Part shown: piece by piece, positions 56,476 through 64,000 of the stretch
Layout: each line of letters starts with the position of its first letter
Position numbering within the stretch: position 1 is the stretch's first letter
Source: Alkalihalobacillus bogoriensis ATCC BAA-922
GTDB lineage: Bacteria; Bacillota; Bacilli; Bacillales; Bacillaceae_F
NCBI RefSeq assembly: GCF_000621445.1
Contig: NZ_KK211282.1
Coordinates: 12,874 to 76,873, forward strand
Direction of reading: 5' to 3'
Length of the DNA stretch: 64,000 bases
Notes under the pieces: generated by a model
What the model was told of the DNA's origin: nothing
Seen by the model: only the letters and a program-made list of their open reading frames with translations
The model's database searches: none
Translations under genes and position numbers: made by a program

Positions 56476-58089
56476 ATGGTACAATTTAATGCTCACGAAT
56501 ATCCATATGCATCACAACGCATGGTTACATACGGTCAAAAAGGGATGGTGGCTACCTCACAACCATTGGCGGCACAAGCGGGTTTAGACATTATGAAAAA
56601 AGGCGGAAATGCAATTGATGCTGCGATTGCTACAGCCGCATGTTTAACTGTCGTCGAGCCGACATCAAACGGGATTGGCGGAGATGCGTTTGCCCTCGTC
56701 TGGGTAAAAGGAAAATTACACGGATTAAATGCAAGTGGCCCGTCACCTGCAGGGATTTCTATTGAAGCGTTAAAACAACGTGGCATCGAAGAAATTCCTA
56801 AATTCGGATTTACCCCTGTAACTGTGCCAGGAGCACCGGCAGCTTGGGTTGAGCTTTCGAAAACATACGGAAAACTTCCACTACAAGAAGTGCTTGAACC
56901 AGCGATTCGTTATGCGGAAGAAGGTTATCCGCTATCACCGGTATTAGCTCATTTTTGGAAAGGGGCTTATAAAGCATATAAACAACATTTATCAGGAGAC
57001 GAGTTTGCGCATTGGTTTGAAACATTTGCACCGGACGGAAGAGCACCAGAAGTCGGAGAAGTGTGGCGCTCACAAGGGCATGCCGATACTTTGCGAGCGA
57101 TTGCGACAACGGATGGCAAAGCGTTTTATGAAGGTGAAATTGCAGAAAAAATTGATGCCTTTTCAAAAAAATATGATGGGTTTATTCGAAAAGAAGATCT
57201 CGAAAATTTCAAGCCGGAATGGGTAGACCCGATTTCAGTCAATTATCGTGGATATGATGTATGGGAAATCCCTCCTAATGGTCAAGGTCTAATCGCATTA
57301 CTTGGACTTAATATTGCAAAAGGATATGAGTTTTCCAATCGTGATACGGTAAAAGAACTTCATCTTCAAATTGAAGCAATGAAATTAGCGTTTTCTGATG
57401 GCTTTGCTTATATTACAGAACAAAGTGCAATGAATGTGTCGGTTGAACAGTTATTATCAGAAGATTATGCGGCTAAACGAAGAGAGAGCATTGGAGAAGA
57501 AGCAATCATGCCTACTGTCGGTGAACCTTCTCGTGGAGGAACTGTTTATTTAGCGACAGCTGATGGTGAAGGCAATATGGTCTCTTTTATTCAAAGTAAT
57601 TATATGGGCTTTGGTTCAGGACTTGTTGTTCCAGGTACTGGTATCGCATTACAAAATCGAGGACATAATTTTACGTTAGACCCGAAGCATCCGAATTGCT
57701 TGGCTCCAAACAAAAAAACATTCCACACGATTATCCCAGGCTTTTTAACAAAAGGTGAAGAAGCAGTAGGTCCATTTGGTGTCATGGGTGGGTTTATGCA
57801 GCCACAAGGGCATATGCAAGTCGTCATGAATACGATTGATTATCACTTGAACCCACAATCTGCTCTTGATGCACCGCGTTGGCAATGGATGAAAGACAAA
57901 ACAATTCTTGTTGAGCAATCGATGCCACAACATCTTGTTCAAGGATTGCTGGCAAAAGGACATCAAATCGAAGTCGCGAATCATCCAGGAGCTTTTGGAA
58001 GGGGGCAAATCATTTGGCGTAATCCGAAAACAGGTATTTTAGCTGGAGGAACGGAATCAAGAACAGACGGGGCAATTGCGGTCTGGTAG
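56476..58089 (+). CDS. Gamma-glutamyltransferase family protein (YwrD-like)
   Basis: The 537-residue Ntn hydrolase precursor has GLDIMKKGGNAIDAAIATAA and GIGGDAFALVW in the large subunit. The autocleavage threonine is in SRGGTVYLATADGEGNMVSF (start of the small subunit). It lacks an evident signal peptide, which fits YwrD rather than the secreted Ggt. It may act on glutathione-like or gamma-glutamyl compounds. GGGGGAAG precedes the ATG. The two chromate transporter genes follow after 12 nt, as in the ywr region of B. subtilis. Confidence 0.9.
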   Translation: MVQFNAHEYPYASQRMVTYGQKGMVATSQPLAAQAGLDIMKKGGNAIDAAIATAACLTVVEPTSNGIGGDAFALVWVKGKLHGLNASGPSPAGISIEALKQRGIEEIPKFGFTPVTVPGAPAAWVELSKTYGKLPLQEVLEPAIRYAEEGYPLSPVLAHFWKGAYKAYKQHLSGDEFAHWFETFAPDGRAPEVGEVWRSQGHADTLRAIATTDGKAFYEGEIAEKIDAFSKKYDGFIRKEDLENFKPEWVDPISVNYRGYDVWEIPPNGQGLIALLGLNIAKGYEFSNRDTVKELHLQIEAMKLAFSDGFAYITEQSAMNVSVEQLLSEDYAAKRRESIGEEAIMPTVGEPSRGGTVYLATADGEGNMVSFIQSNYMGFGSGLVVPGTGIALQNRGHNFTLDPKHPNCLAPNKKTFHTIIPGFLTKGEEAVGPFGVMGGFMQPQGHMQVVMNTIDYHLNPQSALDAPRWQWMKDKTILVEQSMPQHLVQGLLAKGHQIEVANHPGAFGRGQIIWRNPKTGILAGGTESRTDGAIAVW

Positions 58090-58101
58090 AAGGGGATTAT
58101 T

Positions 58102-58656
58102 ATGAAACAATGGCATATCTTTTTAGCATTTTTTCGCTCGGGCATTTTAGCATATGGGGGCGGTCCTGCCTCCATTCCTTTAATGCAAAAAGAAGTTGTT
58201 GAAACGTATAAGTGGATGGATGATGATGAATTTGCGGAAGTACTTGCTATCGGTAATACACTTCCAGGACCCATTAATACAAAGATGTCCGGTTACATCG
58301 GTTATCGCGTTGGTGGTGTAATTGGATTACTAAATGCAATATTAGCTTCAATTTTACCTACGATTCTGTTAATGATTGTTTTTTTAACATCTCTATCAGC
58401 CTATAAGGATCAAGAGTGGGTCCAAGGCATGACAAGAGCGGTTATTCCTGTTGTCGGAGTGTTGATGGTCCAGTTAACATGGCAATTTTTAACGAAGTCG
58501 AAGCAAGGATTAGGATGGAAAATAAGTATATTTTTAGTCATTATTAGTTTGATTATTATTGAATTTTTCCACATTCATCCTGGTATTGTCATTGCTGTTT
58601 TATTGGCTTATGCTTTGACAAAAAGAGGAAAACAAAAGGAGGCGGCTAAAGAATGA
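58102..58656 (+). CDS. Chromate transporter, first half
   Basis: The 184-residue membrane protein is one CHR domain: SGILAYGGGPASIPLMQKEV, DDEFAEVLAIGNTLPGPINT, then hydrophobic helices. Short CHR proteins work as pairs (ChrA halves). Its stop overlaps the next gene (ATGA). YwrB of B. subtilis is the likely counterpart. The natural substrate need not be chromate. Confidence 0.9.
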   Translation: MKQWHIFLAFFRSGILAYGGGPASIPLMQKEVVETYKWMDDDEFAEVLAIGNTLPGPINTKMSGYIGYRVGGVIGLLNAILASILPTILLMIVFLTSLSAYKDQEWVQGMTRAVIPVVGVLMVQLTWQFLTKSKQGLGWKISIFLVIISLIIIEFFHIHPGIVIAVLLAYALTKRGKQKEAAKE

Positions 58657-59180
58657 TTTATGTAGAAATTTTTATTGCCTTCTTTATTCCTGGAATTATT
58701 GGGTATGGTGGTGGACCATCGTCTATTCCCTTAATCGAGCATGAAGTCGTTCATCGTTATGAATGGATGACCGTAGACCAATTTGCGGAAGTACTAGCAT
58801 TAGGGAATGCCTTACCAGGACCAATTGCTACGAAAATGGCAGGATACATTGGCTATGAAGTCGGCGGAGTCTTAGGCGCAACCGTTGGTGTTTTTGCTAC
58901 GGTCGCACCTTCACTTATTTTAATGATAATTCTTTTAAGCATTTTAATGAAATTCAGGGACTCACCAAAAGTAAAAGCCATGAGTAACCTTGTTCGTCCA
59001 ACAATCGCAGTCTTATTAGGAGCCCTTGCGTTCCGTTTTTTCCAAACATCCTACATCGAATCTGGATGGATACAAACAGCAGCAATCGTTGGAATCACAT
59101 TTTTACTTCTAGAAAAATTCAAAGTCCACCCCGCCCTCGTCATCGCTGGCGCCCTAGTCTACGGAGCATTTTTTGGATAG
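58653..59180 (+). CDS. Chromate transporter, second half
   Basis: The 175-residue protein repeats the CHR domain: PGIIGYGGGPSSIPLIEHEV and VDQFAEVLALGNALPGPIAT. It is translationally coupled to the preceding gene and presumably forms a heterodimer with the opposite topology. YwrA is the likely B. subtilis counterpart. A strong repeat hairpin follows 2 nt after the stop and can end transcription. Confidence 0.9.
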   Translation: MIYVEIFIAFFIPGIIGYGGGPSSIPLIEHEVVHRYEWMTVDQFAEVLALGNALPGPIATKMAGYIGYEVGGVLGATVGVFATVAPSLILMIILLSILMKFRDSPKVKAMSNLVRPTIAVLLGALAFRFFQTSYIESGWIQTAAIVGITFLLLEKFKVHPALVIAGALVYGAFFG

Positions 59181-59181
59181 C

Positions 59182-59345
59182 AGAAAGCCCAAAAGGCCGC
59201 ACTTTGCCTTTTGGGCTTTCTGCGTCAGCGAAGGGAAGCGGGGGCAGGCCCTTAAAGCCAATCGGTGGTGTTCCGATAGGCGAGCCCCGAGCGCCCCGAA
59301 GCCGCCCAAAAGGCGCACTTTGCCTTTTGGGCTTTCTGCGTCAGC
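59182..59345. repeat. Two GCCCAAAAGGC hairpins, 116 bp apart, with GC-rich spacer
   Basis: AGAAAGCCCAAAAGG/CCTTTTGGGCTTTCT (59182-59221) and GCCCAAAAGGC/GCCTTTTGGGC (59304-59332) share the loop GCACTTT and the downstream TTTCTGCGTCAGC. The spacer is much richer in G+C than nearby DNA. The first hairpin probably terminates the chromate operon. Confidence 0.85.
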
Positions 59346-59346
59346 T

Positions 59347-59673
59347 TTATAAATTTAACCCAAGAGACTCAATTTGACGTTTTGTCTCAGGTGTTCCTAG
59401 CTTATAAATCATACGGTATACATCTTCTAGGCCACGTTGAAATTCATTTCGGTCACGGTCGATTTCTTCATCGTTATAATGCTTAAATGTAAACAAATCA
59501 CCTAATTCCATATCATGAGCTTGCACTTCAAGTAATAAATTTTGTAAATCCTTATATTCAGCTTCATTTGCTTCAATTTCATATTCAATTAATTCACCAT
59601 CATCGACTTTTGTTGGGCTGATGTCTTCCATACTCGTTGGGTTAACGTTCACATAATATGTTTGTCTTTCCAT
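59347..59673 (-). CDS. Conserved hypothetical protein, acidic helical
   Basis: The 108-residue acidic protein (YYVNVNPTSMEDISPTKVDD, EIEANEAEYKDLQNLLLEVQ, RDRNEFQRGLEDVYRMIYKL) is mostly helical after a short beta start. I do not recognise a named family. The ATG at 59673 follows AAAGGGGG, which is itself inside the stem of a hairpin (59675-59718). It lies downstream of the oxidoreductase and aminotransferase genes on the same strand. Confidence 0.75.
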   Translation of the reverse strand: MERQTYYVNVNPTSMEDISPTKVDDGELIEYEIEANEAEYKDLQNLLLEVQAHDMELGDLFTFKHYNDEEIDRDRNEFQRGLEDVYRMIYKLGTPETKRQIESLGLNL

Positions 59674-59674
59674 G

Positions 59675-59718
59675 AAAAAATCCCCCTTTGCATTTTTTAT
59701 TAGCTTTTGCAAAGAGGG
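59675..59718 (-). terminator. Hairpin with T run that contains the ribosome site of the next gene
   Basis: On the minus strand CCCTCTTTGCA pairs with TGCAAAGGGGG (one G-T pair) and is followed by ATTTTTTC and the ATG at 59673. It looks like a terminator of the oxidoreductase gene, and the AAAGGGGG ribosome site of the 59347 gene is buried in the stem. Confidence 0.7.
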
Positions 59719-59736
59719 ACAATTGTACACAAAAAA

Positions 59737-60693
59737 TTATGGTGTAATGACGATTGTGCCATTATATCGTTTTTGCTCTAATGCTTCATGTGCCAGTTGA
59801 GCTTCCGCAAAAGAGAAAGCTTTTGCGAGGTGAGCGGTGAGCTTCTTTTGTTGGAATAACGTTGAAATTGCTACACCGGCTTCTTTCAATTCAGATGGTT
59901 TAGCCGTGAATAATAGTACACCGTGAAGCGAAACATTTTTCATATTTAATTTTCGCCAAGGAAGAGGGGGTGTATTGTTTTTCGGTGACCCGACTGTGAC
60001 AATTCTTCCACCATTTTCAATGAAATCTAAGTTCGACTCTAAATTTTCACTAACCGATACATCTATTATAAGGTTAACAGTAGCCTTGAGCGATTGCACC
60101 GCGTTAACGACACTAGTTTGTTTATATAAAATAACTTCATCGGCACCAGCTTCCTTTGCCAATTGTGCCTTAGCTTCATCTCCAGCTGTTGTAATAACAA
60201 AAGCTCCTGTCTGTTTTGCCAGCTGTATAGCCGCATGACCAACAGCTCCCGCACCACCGTATATAAGAACGGTATCTTCTTTTTGTAGTTGACCTCGGGC
60301 AAATAACGATAAATGTGCGGTCATAAACGCCATTGCTAAAGCGGCCCCTTCTTCAAAAGAAAGGTGATCGGCTAATGGGAATACTTTAGATTGAGGACAA
60401 GCAACATATTCAGCAGCTGTACCTGAAATATTTGTACCCCAGACACGGTCCCCGACAGAAAGGTCAGTTACATTTTTTCCAGCTTCAACAACAGTGCCAG
60501 CTAAATCAAAATGTGGGATATGTGGAAACGATGGAACTTCTCGAATACCAGCGCGGAAATATGTATCAACCGGATTAATGCCTGATGCCCCTACTTTGAC
60601 TAACACATCATCGTCACCGACAATCGGTTTTTCTACATGTGCGACAGTTAATACTTCAGGTCCTCCATAAGTTTCATAAACGACAGCTTTCAC
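59737..60693 (-). CDS. Quinone oxidoreductase-like MDR enzyme
   Basis: The 318-residue zinc-independent medium-chain reductase has GASGINPVDTYFRAG, the NADPH loop VLIYGGAGAVGHAAIQLAKQ and a C-terminal AQLAHEALEQKRYNGTIVI. It lacks the catalytic and structural zinc cysteines of alcohol dehydrogenases. The substrate is probably a quinone or enone. Its start overlaps the end of the aminotransferase gene by 4 bases. Confidence 0.88.
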   Translation of the reverse strand: MKAVVYETYGGPEVLTVAHVEKPIVGDDDVLVKVGASGINPVDTYFRAGIREVPSFPHIPHFDLAGTVVEAGKNVTDLSVGDRVWGTNISGTAAEYVACPQSKVFPLADHLSFEEGAALAMAFMTAHLSLFARGQLQKEDTVLIYGGAGAVGHAAIQLAKQTGAFVITTAGDEAKAQLAKEAGADEVILYKQTSVVNAVQSLKATVNLIIDVSVSENLESNLDFIENGGRIVTVGSPKNNTPPLPWRKLNMKNVSLHGVLLFTAKPSELKEAGVAISTLFQQKKLTAHLAKAFSFAEAQLAHEALEQKRYNGTIVITP

Positions 60694-61856
60694 TCTACAT
60701 TCCCCCTTAATAATGGTTGTAGTAATGTAACGGCTTTTTGTAAAATTTCTTCTTCTTGTACTAGGGCAATTCTAACATATCCTTCTCCTTCAGAGCCAAA
60801 CGCGTGCCCTGGTGTAACAACGACACCATGGTCAATGGCCGCTTTTGTAAAGTGAGAAGATGTAAAACCAGCAGGGATTTTTGCCCAAACAAACATACCT
60901 CCATCTGGTTTTCTAACGTGCCATCCTATTTCATTCAATTTTTCCAAAAATGTATTTCTTCTATTTTCATAAATAGCACGATGTTGTTGTAAAAAAGAAC
61001 CATCACTTGTTAATGCAGCAATCGCTGCTTTTTGGATAGGAAGAAACATACCGTAATCAACATGTGATTTAACAATCGCTAATGGCTTTAATATTTCAGG
61101 GTCTCCAAGGACATAACCGACCCTTGCTCCGGCCATATTAAAGCTTTTTGAAAGAGAATTAAATTCGATCGCCGTTTTTTTGGCGTTTGGCAAAGAGAAA
61201 ATGCTCAGTGGTTTTTTATTATCAAAAATTAACTCCGAATAAGCAAAATCATGCATGATAATAATCTCATGTTGTAGTCCAAACGAAATCACTTGTTCAA
61301 AATAAGCTTCTGTTGCTAGAGCGGACGCCGGATTTCCAGGATAATTAAGAATCATAAGTTTGGCTTTTTCCTGAATCTCTTTTGGAATCGTTGATAAATC
61401 AGGCATAAAATTATTTTCCTCATTTACAGGGAGTAAGTATAACTCAGCCCCAGCAAGATGAGCAGCAGCAGAATAAATGGGATATCCAGGGTTTGGAACG
61501 ATCATCACATCACCTTTTTCCAAATAGGCTAATGCAATATGAGCTAATCCATCTTGGGACCCTAAAAGCTGTAACACTTCACTTTCTTTTACATCAACAT
61601 GATAGCGTTGCTGATAAAATCGGCAAACCGCAGCATCAAACTGTTGTAAGCTTTGAATGGCATAACCATAAGATGACGGGTTTAGTGATTCTACAGCTAG
61701 AACTTCACGGACGAATAAAGGGGGAGGCAAATCAGGACTTCCAATACTCAAGTCGATTAATTCTTTTTCTTCTTGAAGTTTTTGTCGCTTTTGTATAGCT
61801 AAGTCACTAAAAACACTCGTAGCTAATTGATTTAATTTTGAAGCGGGTTGGATCAT
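60690..61856 (-). CDS. Class I/II aminotransferase
   Basis: The 388-residue PLP enzyme has LIDLSIGSPDLPPP at the N-terminus, NPGYPIYSAAAHLAG, NYPGNPASALAT, HDFAYSELIFD and the PLP lysine in FNSLSKSFNMAGARVGYV. It resembles LL-diaminopimelate- and alanine-type aminotransferases; the specific substrate cannot be told. The ATG at 61856 is 9 nt from AGGAG. Operon with the MDR gene. Confidence 0.88.
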   Translation of the reverse strand: MIQPASKLNQLATSVFSDLAIQKRQKLQEEKELIDLSIGSPDLPPPLFVREVLAVESLNPSSYGYAIQSLQQFDAAVCRFYQQRYHVDVKESEVLQLLGSQDGLAHIALAYLEKGDVMIVPNPGYPIYSAAAHLAGAELYLLPVNEENNFMPDLSTIPKEIQEKAKLMILNYPGNPASALATEAYFEQVISFGLQHEIIIMHDFAYSELIFDNKKPLSIFSLPNAKKTAIEFNSLSKSFNMAGARVGYVLGDPEILKPLAIVKSHVDYGMFLPIQKAAIAALTSDGSFLQQHRAIYENRRNTFLEKLNEIGWHVRKPDGGMFVWAKIPAGFTSSHFTKAAIDHGVVVTPGHAFGSEGEGYVRIALVQEEEILQKAVTLLQPLLRGNVE

Positions 61857-61945
61857 CACGTTCACTCCTAGTCAGACTCGTTCTTCTTATTGTAAAACAA
61901 AAACAGGATGAACAACATAAAAAAAACACTTGGATAACCAAGTGT

Positions 61946-62167
61946 TTAATCATAATGGACTTGCGAACCGTGCTCGTAACTAGCTTCTGATTTAAATCCT
62001 CCACGATTTTCAATTTCTAAAATAATTTCACGATGTATCGTTACACCTTCAGAATTTAAATACGGTGCGATTTGTTGCAAGTTTTTATGGAAATACGCGA
62101 GTTCTTTATCTGTCCAATCTCCTTTGGACATCATTGATAACTCGGTCATGTCACGTCCGACATACAT
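61946..62167 (-). CDS. Small conserved protein, YfhS-like by position
   Basis: The 73-residue protein reads MYVGRDMTELSMMSKGDWTD, ELAYFHKNLQQIAPYLNSEG and then IHREIILEIENRGG. It is soluble and mixed in charge. Its place next to fabL and its size suit B. subtilis YfhS, but I cannot confirm the family. AAGGGGGAG precedes the ATG. It is divergent from fabL. Confidence 0.7.
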   Translation of the reverse strand: MYVGRDMTELSMMSKGDWTDKELAYFHKNLQQIAPYLNSEGVTIHREIILEIENRGGFKSEASYEHGSQVHYD

Positions 62168-62172
62168 AGTAG

Positions 62173-63027
<855 letters not shown>

Positions 63028-63088
63028 AAAAATCTTTGGATAAAATGAAAACCTCCGGGAGACATTATAGTTGTGGAGGTGATATCAA

Positions 63089-63250
63089 ATGGCTAAACGT
63101 TCTAAAACAAACGCTCAGCAAGTGCGTCAACAAAACGCTGCTTCTGCACAAGGTCAAAGCACAGAATTTGCTAGCGAAACTGATGCTCAACAAGTGCGTC
63201 AACAAAACCAGCAATCTGAATCTAAAAAGCAACAAAACTCAAGCAAGTAA
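63089..63250 (+). CDS. sspE: Gamma-type small acid-soluble spore protein
   Basis: This 53-residue glutamine- and asparagine-rich protein contains the GPR protease site TEFASETD and two copies of the motif AQQVRQQN flanking it. Gamma-type SASP are amino acid stores of the spore core and are degraded at germination. It is shorter than the B. subtilis protein, with one cleavage site instead of two. GGAGGTGAT precedes the ATG and could pair with ACCTCC at 63051-63056. It is hidden by a longer ORF in another frame. Confidence 0.92.
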   Translation: MAKRSKTNAQQVRQQNAASAQGQSTEFASETDAQQVRQQNQQSESKKQQNSSK

Positions 63251-63262
63251 TCATTCAATCAA

Positions 63263-63300
63263 TAAGCACTTTCTGACCGACGGACAGAAAGTGCTTTTTA
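63263..63300 (+). terminator. Terminator of sspE
   Basis: AAGCACTTTCTG pairs with CAGAAAGTGCTT around a 10-nt loop and is followed by TTTAA. Confidence 0.9.
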
Positions 63301-63321
63301 ATAAATATATGGGAACTACTA

Positions 63322-63400
63322 TTCGGACATGTGTTCCGTTATTTCACAAAACTGAGTATGAAAAATCAGTGAACTGCTAAGATAACTGAACAGATGTCCG
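63322..63400. repeat. GGACATGTGTTCCG repeat, one direct and one inverted copy
   Basis: TTCGGACATGTGTTCCGTTATT (from 63322) and the inverted GATAACTGAACAGATGTCCG (63381-63400) face each other. This is a reduced form of the two-plus-two blocks seen at 2417, 30533 and 42197. The rest of 63301-63570 is A+T-rich with no gene. Confidence 0.8.
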
Positions 63401-63570
63401 CAACCGTGCTGAATAAAAATAATTATTCGGTTTTTTTGTTGATCTTCGTATTATTAGCACATATTAAGTAGGATTGATTTCAAAATGAACTGGAAAAATG
63501 TATAATAAAAAGGATAGTAATGTGGTTTCTTCTAAATGTTAGCAGACGGAATGTTTGAAAGGAGTATTGG

Positions 63571-64000
63571 ATGAAGTTTTGGAGTAAAAAAAAGAAGGAG
63601 GCTGAACCGTTACCAAAGATTCAATTGTCCATTGACGACGTGAGACAATTAATAACAGACGCTTCTAGAGACTTACCGCTTCATATATCATTACGTGCGT
63701 TAGTAAAAGATGATTATTCCATTGATTTTACGTTGTTGCAAAGTAAGCTTAAAGGAATTCCGATGAACGACTTCTTTATGTCAAAAGAAACGTTTGAGGT
63801 GTTTGAAACACCAGAAATGGCAAGAATAATAGATGAGGTACAACGTGCAATTGACCAATATGTCAAAGAAAACGGAAAATTACCAGTCATCCCTGGAAGT
63901 AATCAAATTAGTTATTTTTTAATTCGAGATTATTTACGGGACGAGCCAACGGTTTCATTGTATGTGACCAAAGGCGATAATTTGGTGACTCATCGGCGTC
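63571..64000 (+). CDS. Hypothetical protein, truncated at the window end
   Basis: The ATG at 63571 follows AAAGGAG, and the frame is open to the right edge (143 codons so far). It begins MKFWSKKKKEAEPLPK and continues IQLSIDDVRQLITDASRD, IDEVQRAIDQYVKENGKLP and SYFLIRDYLRDEPTVSLYV. The basic start followed by a soluble mixed domain resembles DUF3939-type Bacillus proteins, but this is a guess. No membrane segment is seen. Confidence 0.7.
   Translation, partial: MKFWSKKKKEAEPLPKIQLSIDDVRQLITDASRDLPLHISLRALVKDDYSIDFTLLQSKLKGIPMNDFFMSKETFEVFETPEMARIIDEVQRAIDQYVKENGKLPVIPGSNQISYFLIRDYLRDEPTVSLYVTKGDNLVTHRR

Noticed and set aside
59066-59377. Open frame of 103 codons over the end of the chromate gene and the GC-rich repeat
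   Set aside because: It overlaps a well supported gene in another frame and continues through repeat DNA.
63036-63380. Open frame of 114 codons over sspE
   Set aside because: sspE in a different frame has a strong ribosome site and a protease site motif; the longer frame is a shadow.

Overview
The window looks like a chromosomal segment of a low-GC, endospore-forming Bacillaceae. The evidence is the small acid-soluble spore protein genes sspK and sspE, the Bacillus-type neighbours yfhD, yfhE, yfhF, recX, yfhH, yfhJ, yfhP, mutY and fabL, strong AGGAGG ribosome binding sites, and A+T-rich intergenic DNA. An alkaliphilic or soil relative of Bacillus is plausible, but that is inference. The conserved backbone (yfhD/yfhE/yfhF on the left; recX to sspE on the right) matches my recollection of the B. 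subtilis yfh region, here separated by about 45 kb of accessory DNA.

Region by region: (1) 158-2387, minus strand: yfhD, yfhE, a GNAT gene with an unusual tRNA-like/T-box-like leader, and yfhF. (2) 2773-22437: pectin/rhamnogalacturonan side. An SDR and GH51 arabinofuranosidase; a DeoR regulator; kduD, kduI, kdgA and kdgK; a Gfo/Idh/MocA oxidoreductase; an ABC sugar importer without its ATPase; GH105; GH42; YesL; the YesMN-type two-component system; and a sensory-rhodopsin-transducer-like (ASRT) protein. (3) 22592-25225: a 52-bp tandem array, then a methyltransferase, an SRPBCC protein, a small membrane protein and a GNAT. (4) 25404-30470: a ROK regulator and galE-galK-galT. (5) 30720-31892: a YciC-type metallochaperone behind a Zur box. 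(6) 32092-42143: a tandem class II aldolase protein, rhaEW, rhaB, rhaA, a DeoR regulator and lutABC. (7) 42386-47352: mixed single genes (DUF1836 regulator, hemolysin III, MepB, P-loop kinase, VOC, DUF3953, YoaP-like, Maa). (8) 47540-63250: recX, lctP, yfhH, sspK, yfhJ, yfhP, mutY, SDR, Lrp, map, gamma-glutamyltransferase, a split chromate transporter, an oxidoreductase/aminotransferase pair, fabL and sspE. A truncated gene runs off the right end.

Together the sugar genes describe intracellular use of rhamnogalacturonan-I fragments. The importer brings in oligomers. GH105 removes the unsaturated uronate, GH42 removes galactose and GH51 removes arabinose. KduI, KduD, KdgK and KdgA turn the uronate into pyruvate and glyceraldehyde-3-phosphate. 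GalKTE takes galactose. RhaA, RhaB and RhaEW split rhamnose into DHAP and lactate, and LutABC oxidises lactate to pyruvate. No secreted lyase, no importer ATPase and no arabinose isomerase/kinase are present in the window, so these must be elsewhere.

The least ordinary parts are non-coding. Several families of short palindromic repeats sit between genes, three of them sharing a TGTCC/GGACA core and a 51-52 bp spacing. The leader of the first GNAT gene combines tRNA-like arms with a T-box-like 3' half. The kdu control region has three tandem decamers whose half-sequence recurs in the promoter of the adjacent DeoR gene.
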